Source of the DNA: Bryoerythrophyllum caledonicum
Taxonomy: Eukaryota > Streptophyta > Bryopsida > Pottiales > Pottiaceae
Length of the DNA: 64,000 bases
Reading direction: 5' to 3'
Assembly: GCA_963971425.1 (NCBI GenBank)
Contig: OZ020523.1
Coordinates: forward strand, 17,852,867-17,916,866
This document shows positions 1-10,984 of the stretch, in pieces. The notes under the pieces are model-generated. The model worked only from the letters and a program-made list of their open reading frames with translations. It was not told the origin of the DNA and did no database searches. Position 1 is the first letter of the stretch. The number at the start of each line of letters is the position of its first letter. Both the position numbers and the translations under genes were made by a program.

Positions 1-2
1 AT

Positions 3-2840
3 CTCCCATTAACCCCTCCAAACTCACCACATTCACGACCACATACCCCTCCACCACACATATTAAAAAATCCCTCCATACATCCAATAAACAACATAAC
101 CGCGCACAAACATAGAAAATATATTGACTCTCACAATATAAGCAAACAATATACGTCATACCTATGCCATTGGTCCCACAATAACACCTCCTACGCCAAA
201 TGGCTCCCACAACGAAATCTTTTTCCTTGGCACAACCCAAATACTTCATTACATAACATCGTCATCCTCACACAATACTACCTTAGAACTCAAAACAATC
301 ACTACCTAAATATCATACAATTACATCACCCTCAAGCACAACCTCGAGATAATAGATTTGTCACGCCACCTCTTATTATCCCCCTCCTTAACATCCTTAC
401 AACCGAATGCAACCCCGAAACAGACATCCTCGCACAAACAAATACTATTAAAATACAACAAGATAATGCCCACATATACGAAGGTAATGGGAGACACCTA
501 ATTACCATACCACTCACTAGACTACATTGGCTATGGAACCAATATCACAATGCACTACAATCCTCCATTAGCATTGAACCAATACCCCAAACTTTTGAAA
601 CCGAAATTGTTTGGCTATACCAAAGATATAACTACCGAATACCCAAAAATGACCCCCTTAAAAATGCACACTACACATTACCCGATCCTATCCTAGACTA
701 CCTTATTACATCCCTGAATATCACACATTCATACTTCTCATCCCCCGTTACATGCCCCACAAAAATCTCAAAATTTTACTCTCCATTCGAACGCGATATG
801 ATTTTTGGTTCTCTTGGTAAAGCTTTTGATTACAAGTGGAGTGGAATAGGCCTTGCACACCCTCACAACGGAGAAGAAACTCAACAAGCAATACATTGGG
901 CACGCCTAGCGGCAAATAATGACCCCAACCACAACATCACCATTATTATCACTCCCGACAATCATTGGTACCATAACCCTAACCCACACTTAGGCCCATT
1001 CCCGGACTCCCACATCATAGTACTATTCGAAGCGGACTCTATGACATACAAAGAACCCACTATACCACCGCAAATACAAACACCCCGCCTTGAACCGGCA
1101 ACTCTACGTATCTTATGTATACACCAACAAACTTGTGAAATAGGTACTCTAGACAACCTTACTCATCTAACTTTGATAGCAAAAAATCTAAACATTAACA
1201 AGGTCTATACCGCAATTGCTTCTCCCACACCCATTTCAACCCGTGTAAATCGCAACAAAAAATGGTCTAAAGCCCCCCACACAAACATCTCCACATCACA
1301 AATTGCCGAATTAAGCCTCCCCCTCTCCTACTACCAAATTAATACAGACCCTAAATTTGACCCCAACTTCAGCTACTACACTGACGGCTCCTTCAAAGAA
1401 CCAACCGAAGTAAGCCCGGGACATTGGCATCGTGAAAAAGCCGGTTATGGGATATACAATTCAACCAAACAAATTAAATTAGGTAAAAGACTACATGGAC
1501 TCCAAAATATTCTAAGAGCCGAAATGATGGCTATACACAAAACCCTTAAAATAATCACCACCCAATACCCACACGAACCGGCTCACATTTTTACAGATTG
1601 CATAAATGTACTATACCTCCTTAATACACATATTAAACACCCTACTTTACACAATAGTCACCCGGATAAAACTATCCTTACATCTATGGTTGAAATGCTC
1701 CAAAACCGTACACAAATTACTACACTCCATAAAGTCCGTGCCCATGCTAATATCGACGGTAATGAACAAGCCGACAAACTAGCAAAGGAAGGAAGAGAAA
1801 AAACCCACAAGAATGCCGAACACCCATACGAACACGCCCATGCCACCCCATACTACTTCCATAGATATGAATGGCCCTCTATGGGTGAAACTCCTGACAA
1901 AGGCCCCATACGATTCTTGGACAAATACCTCAAAAAACATGATCTTGTAAATAACCTAAAACAACTTACAGAAAACTTCCCCAATATTGATAAATGGACT
2001 GGCAACCCAAACATTCATAACGTTCTATCCAACAATTTTTGGAAAAACCCCATTATAACGGATTCACAAATCACATGCCTAATCAAATTTCGCACCGGAC
2101 AATACATGGGGAATGCCCGTAAACAACTCTTCTTTGGAATAGAAAGATTCCCTACAATTACATGTCCAATTTGTAACACCACGGACCCAGACACATGGCT
2201 ACATGTCTTACTCAAGTGCCAAAACCCCCATATACACTCACTAATTGTCAAGAGACACAATAAAGCCGTATGGGCTATTCGTAAACTACTCATATCATCA
2301 ACCAAATCTCGGTGTTTCATTCTCATGAATGCCGGAACCTTTAATGACAATCCACAAGAAAATACGGTCCCTCCGTGGCTATTACCATGCATCTGTAATA
2401 CCCAAAGATGTCATTGTAATGCAAGATTCAAACCGGACCTACTATGTGTTAGAGGACTTTCTTACAAAGACCCCCCACCAAACCATATAGACCCTAATCT
2501 CACCATCCAATTTATTGAATTCACATACTGTAATGATAGATTCTCCCCGGACACCATCTCAAACAAAACAAATAAATACCAACCACTACTTGATGATATT
2601 CAAGCACTAGGATGGAAAGTAGACCCCCTCATTGTTATCACCGCGGGTGCTAGAGCCACCACCTTCATCCCCTCAATGACAATTATTGAAGAAACCTTTA
2701 AAATCCCCATCACTTCAATCCAAACCACCTTTTCAAATATTAACACTAATGCAATTCAACATGCTATGTCAATACTCCTACATAAACGTAAACTTGAAAA
2801 CAATCAACCCCTTCCGGACACTTTAAACCCCCCTCCATAG
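3..2840 (+). CDS. Retroelement polyprotein, C-terminal part (RNase H, CCHC finger, restriction-like endonuclease); 5' end outside window
   Basis: The frame is open from base 3 to the stop at 2838-2840 (945 codons). The first good ATG (798) is therefore probably internal and the protein starts left of the window. Residues about 264-345 (FGSLGKAF, then W-x-G) resemble the PCIF1-like adenine methyltransferase fold found in some retroelements, but the usual NPPF motif reads HPHN, so this assignment is tentative. RNase H follows with acidic residues D461 (TDGSF), E507, D532 and D591 (GNEQAD). A CX2CX9HX4C finger (C721, C724, H734, C739) is the type found at the C-terminus of LINE proteins. After it, KPDLL (D812), FIEFTY (E839) and a KYQPLLDDI stretch match the restriction-like endonuclease of R2/NeSL/Dualen-type elements. 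No reverse transcriptase is visible in the window; it may lie to the left. The coding strand is strongly A/C-rich, unlike the other genes here. No stop or frameshift, so the copy looks young. Confidence 0.8.
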   Translation, partial: LPLTPPNSPHSRPHTPPPHILKNPSIHPINNITAHKHRKYIDSHNISKQYTSYLCHWSHNNTSYAKWLPQRNLFPWHNPNTSLHNIVILTQYYLRTQNNHYLNIIQLHHPQAQPRDNRFVTPPLIIPLLNILTTECNPETDILAQTNTIKIQQDNAHIYEGNGRHLITIPLTRLHWLWNQYHNALQSSISIEPIPQTFETEIVWLYQRYNYRIPKNDPLKNAHYTLPDPILDYLITSLNITHSYFSSPVTCPTKISKFYSPFERDMIFGSLGKAFDYKWSGIGLAHPHNGEETQQAIHWARLAANNDPNHNITIIITPDNHWYHNPNPHLGPFPDSHIIVLFEADSMTYKEPTIPPQIQTPRLEPATLRILCIHQQTCEIGTLDNLTHLTLIAKNLNINKVYTAIASPTPISTRVNRNKKWSKAPHTNISTSQIAELSLPLSYYQINTDPKFDPNFSYYTDGSFKEPTEVSPGHWHREKAGYGIYNSTKQIKLGKRLHGLQNILRAEMMAIHKTLKIITTQYPHEPAHIFTDCINVLYLLNTHIKHPTLHNSHPDKTILTSMVEMLQNRTQITTLHKVRAHANIDGNEQADKLAKEGREKTHKNAEHPYEHAHATPYYFHRYEWPSMGETPDKGPIRFLDKYLKKHDLVNNLKQLTENFPNIDKWTGNPNIHNVLSNNFWKNPIITDSQITCLIKFRTGQYMGNARKQLFFGIERFPTITCPICNTTDPDTWLHVLLKCQNPHIHSLIVKRHNKAVWAIRKLLISSTKSRCFILMNAGTFNDNPQENTVPPWLLPCICNTQRCHCNARFKPDLLCVRGLSYKDPPPNHIDPNLTIQFIEFTYCNDRFSPDTISNKTNKYQPLLDDIQALGWKVDPLIVITAGARATTFIPSMTIIEETFKIPITSIQTTFSNINTNAIQHAMSILLHKRKLENNQPLPDTLNPPP

Positions 2841-3080
2841 ATCTACACTTGCATTTTTGCACTCTTTGTACTTGCCCTCCCTCTTTTAAAAACTTTTTGG
2901 GACCTCGGGTCCTTTGATATTGGTTACTTGCTACTGGTACATAGTGTCCACCCTCGAAAGGGGGAAGTAGTTCCATACTACTAACCCATGCCCGGTGGGC
3001 ATGGACTTAGTGGTGGAACGAACGGACACTTTACTCACGCCGGCCTCCTCCGGGGACCGGCGTTCTTCTTCTTCTTCTTC
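2841..3080 (+). other. 3' untranslated tail of the retroelement with terminal hairpin and (TTC)6
   Basis: After the stop the A/C bias ends. At 3038-3062 the sequence CGCCGG...CCGGCG can pair as a 6-bp stem around a 13-nt loop, immediately followed by six TTC units (3063-3080) and then AT-rich unrelated DNA. A structured 3' end followed by a short repeat instead of poly(A) is known for several non-LTR retrotransposons. I take 3080 as the 3' boundary. Confidence 0.6.
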
Positions 3081-3766
3081 TGTATTGAATACAATAGAGA
3101 TGATTTTCTTAACGGAAATTGCTTTTGCTACAAGAGCAATTTTTTTTGGAGATCACTATGATCTAATTTAACTTATTTTCACCAAAAGGACAAGTTCCTT
3201 TAAGAGAGTCTTTTGCATTTAGACAAAGTTTTAAGTGGTTTTAAATATAATCACATTTTGTTGAATGGTTTCATGAAGGTTTACCATGGTCGTATCTTTG
3301 TGAGAACACAAGTATTTTTCCAAACAAATCCTTAGAAGAAAAACCATCATATATTTAGTGCATTTGATTTGACTCTAGGTAGCTTCAAAAATTTTGCTAA
3401 AATTTTCTACAACCATCAATAATTATTAACCCCTAAAGTTCCTTGATTATAATTTTCACAAAAATAATGTTAGAGATTAAATACTATATCTATGAATATA
3501 TGCTACTTCATTTACGTGGATAAATTTGAAGTAAACGTATTTCTAATGAATATGCTTTGATGTTCATTAAACTCATGTTTAAAATTTGAATGTCCGTTGT
3601 CTAATCTATTTTAATTTGAAACAGATTTATAAAAAGGTAAAGTATGATTTCGAACCCGCTTAGCATAAGCACGCCAAAAGCTATCAACCACAACTATAAA
3701 ACTAACCAAATTTATAACTACAATCTTGCATTTTTGCATCTAAATAGTTTATGTAACTTAATCTTA
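3081..3766. other. AT-rich intergenic DNA with a lone TTAA-element left end
   Basis: No coding signal. TTAACCCCTAAAGTTCCTTG at 3426-3445 is the left terminus of the TTAA-flanked family described below, but no matching right end follows, so it is a fragment or was cut by the next insertion. Confidence 0.5.
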
Positions 3767-4715
3767 TTAACCCCTGAATTACCAAGAGTCCCCTCGGGGG
3801 ACTCTTGAAGGTTTGGGTAGGTTCTACCCATGTCAATTTATAACATTATTTTTTGAAAATTTGATTGTGGATGGAATTTACTAAAATCTTTGTGTAAGTC
3901 CAATTTTTTTTCAATCCGACATCTAGGAAAAAGTTATAAGGTTTTGAAGTTCAAATGGGGAGAGCGGGCACATTGGGCAACTCCAAAAACTCTTGCTAGG
4001 ACAATCTATTGAATGTGAGATTTAAAAAATAGCAAATAATATAATTTCCTTTTAAATTGTCAAAAAAAATCTCTTGTCTTTAGTGAAAAATAGCATATTA
4101 ACCCAAGTCAAACATTTTCTAACATTGTTGCACATTGTCCCGCAAGGTATCAAAAATCTTCTTCCTTTATACATAAAACTTTGAGATCTTCATATTTTTT
4201 ACTTTCAATCTTCTCCGCAAGATTATGTGGTGTGAATCTTCTTAATGACCTTTCGGATTATCAATCTAAAACATATCAAGTTCACAAAAAAAATAAAACG
4301 TGAATTGACAATTTTTGAACCTCCACTCCTTGCACAATTTTTTTGAATATGCTACACCCTCTGTTTACCTCTAAAAATTGGTGTTCCAAGAAATAATATC
4401 ATGCTTAATATGGTGGTAATGAATTTAGACCTTATGTAGTGCAAAAATTGGACATCAAGTGAAGTAAAAGTCTGTTGATCCACTAAACGCTAGAAAGAAA
4501 ATGAACCATTTGCTTGATTTCAACACTATAATCTTTCAATCCGTGCGGTCAAAATTTATGAAATTTTGTGAGTATGTTACTCAATAAGTCCTTATTGAGA
4601 TCCTATGGTTCAAGCTGAAATTAAAACTTTTTGTTTTCTTCCATACTCATTGCACTAAGACCAGGGGTTTTGAAGTGTTTTTGGTATGAAAATGGCTTGG
4701 AAATTTAGGGGTTAA
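3767..4715 (-). mobile_element. TTAA-flanked non-autonomous element, piggyBac-type ends (copy a)
   Basis: Bounded by TTAA at 3767-3770 followed by CCCCTGAATTACC, and by TTTAGGGG followed by TTAA at 4712-4715. Inside are the family hallmarks in reverse orientation: the CAATCCGTGCGG core near 4540, TGCACAATTTTTTTGAATAT near 4335, and a terminal GAAGTGTTTTTGGT stretch. No coding capacity. TTAA as target duplication with termini beginning CCC is the piggyBac pattern; the superfamily is inferred from that only. Confidence 0.7.
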
Positions 4716-4767
4716 GTATCTTTTGCAACAAAGAAGTCCAAAAATTCAAAAACCATGGATAGCTTTC

Positions 4768-4991
4768 ACTACACTAAAATTGAGAATTAGTGTTAAGCAT
4801 AGTAAATGATCTAAAATGTTAATAAGTTTTTACTCATGATGAATGTTTTTACCAACAATGTTTACATTGATTCCTCTCGTTGAATAGTATCAATAGTTGT
4901 GCTCACAGTAAAAACCTTCACCTAAAGTAAAAACTTATAGCATTTACAAATTAATTAGTGTGGTTCCACTAATTCTCAATTTTAGTGTAGT
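4768..4991. mobile_element. MITE with 25-bp perfect terminal inverted repeats (ACTACACTAAAA family, copy 1)
   Basis: The 25 bases at 4768-4792, starting ACTACACTAAAATTGAG, are the exact reverse complement of 4967-4991. The 224-bp unit has no coding capacity. A second copy lies at 13680-13901 in the opposite orientation. Its first 11 bases are shared with the long elements at 47, 57 and 62 kb. No clear target-site duplication is visible. Confidence 0.8.
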
Positions 4992-6489
4992 CCAAAGGTC
5001 CATGCTTGACCAGTTCAAGTAATTTAAAAGGAACAACTTATAACGGAATATGCTTGCACAAGCAAATAAATGCTCAATGACAATGTGTAAAACATTATAA
5101 AATATGCATGTTTTTGTAGAAGATTTGAAGGAAACATGTTTTGTTTCAACCATAATTGACCTACTAGCACCAGTACTGTACTGGAAGTGAACTTTCTGTA
5201 GCCTGAACTTTTTTTTAGTGCCATCGCCATTTCTAGAGGAATTTTTTATTAGAAACACAAAAAGTGGACCAAAGTTTACAGCCAAGAAAAATGTTTTGTA
5301 TTTAAACATTTGAAGCTGATTTTGTAGCATTCTGTTAAGGATTTTGTGCATTTCAGTAATTTTCTAAAGTATAAGACTGGACATCATAGAATTTTGAAAA
5401 GAAAAATTCATTAAGAATTTTGTACAACAACATTTATTTCAACCTACATTCTAAATCACAAAAATAATTTTTTCATTGTCCAAGTCCAAGTGTTTTTACT
5501 TGGCATGCTTGGCCATCTTTTACTTTGAACTTCATAAAACAAACATGATCAGTTACAAATACATCTATTATAATCATAATATTGAACAATCATCCCTAGT
5601 AGGATTTTGGACAAGCGGTTGAAATTGACATTAAAATGTACATTTGTTTGGTTCACTTTATTTTTCTTACCTCCTTTTTGTAATATTGATTTTCACAAGG
5701 AAAGTAACAAAAAAAATACCATAGAAATCACTTCTTTGAAAAACGTCTTTGCACCATTTTTTATTGTAAAATCGTTCTTTAGCATATGGATTGACTACTT
5801 CAGGATGTCTCTTAATCAAATGGAGGATACCAATCCACAAAGACTTAATTTTGTATACATGCTTTGGAACCTTGTCCATGACTTTTTTCAAAATTTGCAT
5901 TCACTTTGAGATTCAACTTTGAAATCTTATACTAAAAAACTAAAAAGGTTCCCATTTTTTTAGTGTGATGTTTGTTTTGCTTTGGAATAATCTTTCCTTT
6001 CATGATAAGAAAAACATAGATAACATAAATACTAGAAAGTGTTGTCTTCAGATTAGTTATTCTATAATTGTAGATGAATGAGTTATAAATGTAAAGAGCT
6101 CCAAAATTCTCACCATAATTGCATCTTTCCATTTTTTTCAATTATCTTTCAATCCTTACATTCAAAATTCTCAAGATTGTTACCACATCATCTCTAATCA
6201 GTTTAGAAGTAGATCCTACATTCCATCCTCAAAAAATTCATCTTAGCGGTTTTCATTGATATTCCTCTAAAATGCTTTGGTCCTTAAAAAGTTTGATGGA
6301 CAAGTATTTGATCAATATGGATTTTGATGATGAAAAGTACCTGATTCATATGGATTTTGATGATGAAAAGTACCTGATTAATTTGGATTTTGAGGATGAA
6401 AAGTTGCAACACTATACAGACCAAAGCTTTCACTTCATGAAGGAAACAAAGTGTGTCGATCGTGTGAAATTGATGAGAAAATAAACAAT
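4992..6489. other. AT-rich intergenic DNA with a 33-bp triplication
   Basis: No gene recognised; the short ORFs have low-complexity translations. At 6305-6403 a 33-bp unit is repeated three times in tandem. In one frame the unit reads YLINMDFDDEK, an 11-residue peptide repeated with two or three changes inside a 70-codon ORF (6272-6484). The unit being a multiple of three may be coincidence. Confidence 0.45.
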
Positions 6490-7605
6490 TTAACCCCTAA
6501 GAGCTCAAGTGTACTTGGGGCGTACGCTTTGGATTTTGGGCATGTACATTTGAGTGGAAAAAATACTCCGATTATTATGAAAATTTTACACTGCATTGTC
6601 CTTGATGAAATCTATATGGGGAATTTTTCAAATATGGTTTTGGACTTTTGGTTTAAAAGTTATTAGCCTTCAAAGGTCAAAATGGGCAGTGTGGACTATA
6701 GGGGCAGCCATGTCAACCAATGCAATTTGAGGAGGAAAATGGGGTAGAATTTTGGGACAAATAGGGCAAGGAAAGAGTCTAGACTTCCATGTACGAAGTC
6801 CAAGTGGAAAAAGCTTTAAAAATTATTAGAGGAGTCATTAAAATAATTAAAAAAATAGCAAACAATCAGCCGTCAGTTGGCCCGCCAACGCCCCACGCCG
6901 GAAGCGGGCCCGCCAAGATTTTTTTTTTTGAAGTTTTTTTTTTTTTTTTTTTCCCCTAGCTTCAAGGGCGGTCAACAGTGGAACGAATTGGCCACCCAAT
7001 TTCAAGCAATGCCCTTTCCCATAATGCTTTATTTATTCCACATATTAATTTTATGAAAATTATGGATTTCACTAATTTCAGTCGTTTCTTTTTCTAAAAT
7101 TAGTGAGAAAATAAATTGAAAGTTTCCACCATTGAAATTCTCAAATGCAACAACTTGTATGAAACAAAACAGTTTCATATCACTTATGTAGTAATTGTCA
7201 TCATTTTGTACCCCCTTTCACTAAAGTATATATTTCTACATCTATTACCCCTCAAATTGACCTCAAAATTTGCACACAAATAGCTAACAACATATAAGTC
7301 ATATTGGTAAAAGATTTGATCACATTTCAATGTAAAAACTGGAAGATATGCCTAGTCAAAGTAGGCTTATCTTGCCGCGGAAGGGGGAAAAATACTTTTC
7401 TTTGCACTTCAAACGCTATAATCTACACATCCGTGCAACCAATTTGCAACCAAATTTACATTGTAAGTTCATATACATGTCTATTTTAAGATTGTATGGT
7501 TAAAAAATCTACAATTAGACTTTAATGTTAGATTTTGTTGCCAGTTGTTGATGATGGCAGTTTTGGAGTGTTTCATGAGGATTGCCTTGGGCTTATAGGG
7601 GTTAA
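6490..7605 (-). mobile_element. TTAA-flanked non-autonomous element (copy b)
   Basis: TTAACCCCTAAGAGC at 6490 and TATAGGGGTTAA ending at 7605 form the two ends. The right part carries GGCAGTTTTGGAGTGTTTC, matching the reverse of the left ends of the copies at 42301 and 48866. The core is diverged (CATCCGTGCAACC near 7430). An A/T-rich homopolymer patch and a GC-rich patch (6870-6955) lie inside. Non-coding. Confidence 0.65.
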
Positions 7606-7971
7606 CTCACCTCAGATTTTGATACTAAGCAATTTGTCCAGTCAACATTTCCTCAAACCATAAAAATGTTTTCCTAGTACGGTAGTACGTATACAACTCC
7701 CAAACAGAAAGCATCCACACCGCGTTGATTCTCCATGCAAAGTAAGCAAAACACGGAGAGCCACTACTGTACTCCGACCAGATCATACATCAACAAATAT
7801 CTTAGTCAACTTCAATAAAATCAGCACAAGGGCCCCACCCAAATGTCTGCAGCTCTGCCCCAACTCTCCGCCTTAAAAAAACAGCATATAAGAACACTTC
7901 TCAACCAATCAGGCCAGCTCCTCGCCAACTCATTCCGCGTACTGTACTCACACGGTACGCAAACAAGCCTT
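7606..7971. other. Unique flank left of the inverted duplication
   Basis: No gene or repeat recognised. GC content rises toward 7840. This is where homology to the EF-hand promoter ends on the left side, so the outer boundary of the left arm is near 7972. Confidence 0.4.
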
Positions 7972-8542
7972 TCTCATCTTGTCCAGTTCGCAGCTTCATG
8001 GAACGGTCACCAAGAGCGCTCTGTAGCGAGAGTATAAGAACCGAGAGCGGCACCAAGAGCTCCCAGACCAGCCACACACTACTTCGTCGAGGGGCCTCAG
8101 AGTGAACCGGCCAAGACTGGAGCCTTGCACGTTCATCCCAAACTCAGGCTCATCTCTTCTCAAGCGACGAGGTGTCCGGGCTAAATTGCTTGTGTCCTGG
8201 AACGATACATGAGCTTCCGTCGTGGGGGTGCTTTGGTAAACTAGCTAGCTGGGTCGCGACCAACGTTGGAGTGGGGATCGATTCGACGGTTGTTGGTTGT
8301 GACGTGGGGAGATCGATCGATCGGTTGAGGGGTGAGATCATGGACTTGCTGATGGAGTCGAGCTGGACGGGGTCGGCGGGGTTCGAGCGTGTGCCGAGCG
8401 TGTCGCCCCGGTTTGTGCTGGATCTGCCGGCGGCGCTGGTGCGCGAGCTGTCGGACTCGTTCGACGTGTTCGACCGCAACGGCGACGGGCGTATCTCGGA
8501 GGTCGAGCTGGGCGCCGTGATGCGGTCGCTGGGGCAGCGCGT
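7972..8542 (+). pseudogene. Left arm of inverted duplication: truncated calmodulin-like gene with promoter
   Basis: Contains a TATA box (TATAAG 8033-8038), a transcribed-leader-like region, a 12-codon uORF at 8209-8244 (MSFRRGGALVN), and the ATG at 8340 of a calmodulin-like protein. The reading is intact through the N-terminal segment (MDLLMESSWTGS) and the first EF-hand loop (DRNGDGRISEVE) up to MRSLGQRV, then the homologous sequence stops and the antisense of the right arm begins. The frame stays open to 8882, but the second half translates the opposite strand and is not real protein. The first three EF-hand-coding blocks of the parent (23375-24004, minus) are not all present: EF2-EF4 are missing. 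Confidence 0.8.
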
Positions 8543-8580
8543 CCGCGTCGCGCACCAGGCGCGCCAGGTCCTTGTCGCTC
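8543..8580. other. 38-nt spacer of the inverted duplication
   Basis: Between the arms the left end CTGGGGCAGCGCGT (8529-8542) pairs with ACACGCTGCCCCAG (8581-8594). The spacer itself is the next part of the EF-hand gene in minus orientation (coding for SDKDLARLVRDAD), so it belongs to the right-arm copy. Confidence 0.7.
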
Positions 8581-9149
8581 ACACGCTGCCCCAGCGACCG
8601 CATCACGGCGCCCAGCTCGTCCTCCGAGATGCGCCCGTCGCCGTTGCGGTCGAACACGTCGAACGAGTCCGACAGCTCGCGCACCAGCGCCGCCGGCAGA
8701 TCCAGCACAGACCGGGGCGACACGCTCGGCACACGCTCGAACCGCGCCGACCCCGTCCAGCTCGACTCCATCAGCAAGTCCATGATCTCACCCCTCAACC
8801 GATCGATCGATCTTCCCACGTCACGACCAACAACCGTCGAATCGATCCCCACTCCAACGTTGGTCGACACCCAGCGAGCTAGTTTACCAAAGCACCCCCA
8901 CGACGGAAGCTCATGTATCGTTCCAGGACACAAGCAATTTAGCCCGGACACCTTGTCGCTTCAGAAGAGATGAGCCTGAGTTTGGGATGAACGTGCAAGG
9001 CTCCAGTCTTGGCCGGTTCACTCTGAGGGCCCTCGACGAAGTAGTGTGTGGCTGGTCTGGGAGCTCTTGGTGTCACTCTCCCTTCTTATACTCTCGCTAC
9101 AGAGCGCTCTTGTGACCGTTCCATGAAGCTGCGAACTGGATAAGTTGCA
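8581..9149 (-). pseudogene. Right arm of inverted duplication: truncated calmodulin-like gene with promoter
   Basis: Reverse-complement partner of the left arm with only scattered mismatches. On the minus strand it has TATAAG at about 9084-9089, the same short uORF, and an ATG at 8783 followed by the N-terminal segment, EF1 and the start of helix 3 (SDKDLARLVRDAD, in the spacer). EF2 onward is lost. Homology to the intact locus continues beyond the arm to about 9850, so this arm is the primary copy and the left arm a later inverted duplicate of it. Both promoters point inward, so transcription from either would read through the spacer into the antisense of the other arm. Confidence 0.8.
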
Positions 9150-9850
9150 GCGTTTCACTGGAGTCGGGTGCATAGTAGACGCGTAGGTTATTGCCTGGAG
9201 GAATCATTGACTGGCTGTTTTAGTTTTTCGTTGGCTGCCCTTGTTGAAGATGATCTTCGGTGACAGGCTGCAGACATTTTGAAGTACTGCCCGGGTTCGG
9301 AGGATTGCTTTTTGGTGGGCCACCTGTTTTTTCGCGACATGTCGTGCAACGTGGTCCGTACCATCCACGAGTCCGGCATCGTACTGTTGAATGTCTGCAG
9401 AGTATTGAACTGGATTGGATTTTCTTTTTTTTGATTCCTTCCGGGACATGAGGAACAGGGACATCAGGAACTTTCCTGTGTCGATGCTATAGATTGATTT
9501 AGTATTTTTTTTAATGAATACGAGTCGTGTATAATCTTGATAAAACTAGTATTTCCTTTTTGTTATATGTTTTTCCATATTGTTTTGATCTAGAGGAAAT
9601 TATTCCAATTCGATAAATCAAAGTATACTGAAATTTTGTAAATCTTTTATACATGCAAGATTTCGATTTTTTATAATTATGTTACAATAAGTGTAATGAA
9701 TTGCATAAATTGTGCATCAATTTGACAATTGGTTCAACCATTTTCCTATATTTTATACTTGATATTTGAATAATTCTAGCCAATCCGTCTCTTATTCAAC
9801 CATAACTTTTCTGCTTTGTTATTGGAAGAATGATATCAACAACAAAAAGG
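9150..9850. repeat. Upstream flank shared with the intact EF-hand locus (segmental duplication)
   Basis: Matches 24360-24815 and, after a gap, 25615-25985. Shared landmarks are GTTGCAGCGTTTCACTGGAG, the TGCAGAC block, the CGACATGTC block, AGATTGATTTAGTATTTTT, and further out TGTGTTATAA- and GCATCAATTTGA-type stretches. At 9511-9514 this copy has an uninterrupted TTAA exactly where the other copy carries an 800-bp insertion. Confidence 0.75.
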
Positions 9851-10984
9851 TAGTTGACAATACTTCCCGATATTAAGTAATAAATCCACAAATTTGGGGT
9901 ACCTCGGTAATTTGCGCACCTTGGTAATTTCAGTATTCATGGGAGCGCGAAGTAATTTTCATAGCTAATATTGCTTTCAACAATATTACGATCTTGGATT
10001 GCATATGGTTCTTTTTCTAGCACAACAATAATGGCGCATGCATTATAGACATACAAACACCACAATGTACTATTTTGCCTTGCATTTAAAAAATTTAAAA
10101 GCTCTTGCTTATATTTTCATCAATCTTTGCATGTGACATCTTGTTAACCCAAAATGTTAGGAGGTAGTGGCCACAATATTCTACATGTATGGTGACGTAT
10201 TTGAATATGATAAGGTTCACATATTGAAAAGACCACCAAATAAAAGTTGAAGAATCTTCAATCCAAATGTGTAAATCTTGCTAAATTGTAATACATTTTT
10301 GGTATTCTAGAGAGTAAAATACGTGCATGTATATATGGTCCCCAAGTGATGTTTAAAGGTTAAAAAGCTACAACAATTCTGCTTCTAACAAACCCTTACA
10401 ACACGCAATTAAGCAATTATGCACTTGGCCAAGGGCATTGGTTGGTGGTAAAAAAACAACGTGTTTTTGCTCAAAACTTTTTTTTAAAATTATAAAAATT
10501 GTAAACCGTTTTGAAGTGAATTTAAATGTCTTTTGTATTCAACATTGGCATTTTCATGTGCATATAAGTGACATGTTTTCTTTGTTTTGGTTTAAAAGAC
10601 ATCTTGAATGTTGTCATACGTTATTACACAAGTGAATTTGCTATACAAAAACTAACTTGATTCTTATTCAAGATGACTTGTAAGGCGATGTGTACATTTG
10701 ACTATTTCCTTTCTTGTCTAAGAAATAGATCCTGGATGCATCTATTGCAAATTGAACCACGTAATTGCAAGAACCAGTTTGGTCTACATTATGTAAAAAA
10801 ATTTACATTATGAGAATTTTTACATGCCACTACAATCTAACTAATCCGAAACACATGTCGCGGAACTGGGCGCTCGACTCATCCACTTATGCGATACATC
10901 AGCCGTGGCTCTCCCAAATTCTGCCAATTTTTGGTGGTGCCATATCGCTACACTCAAAAAACCTGTATATCATTACAAACCCAT
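9851..10984. other. AT-rich intergenic DNA with an interspersed GGTGGCCAC repeat
   Basis: No gene seen. 10163-10375 is a copy of a roughly 215-bp repeat (GTGGCCACAATATTCTACAT ... ATATATGGT) also found at 19640-19856, 20225-20408 (inverted) and 46296-46495. A GCAATTAAGCAATTATGCAC stretch at 10407-10426 recurs inverted near 14712-14730. Confidence 0.5.

Noticed and set aside
9..20. TTAACCCCT near the left edge as a TTAA-element end
   Set aside because: It lies inside the intact retroelement reading frame and no family sequence follows.
8558..8882. Second half of the plus-strand ORF 8172-8882
   Set aside because: It is the antisense of the right arm's EF-hand sequence (HAQLVLR-type translation); open only because the GC-rich antisense frame lacks stops.
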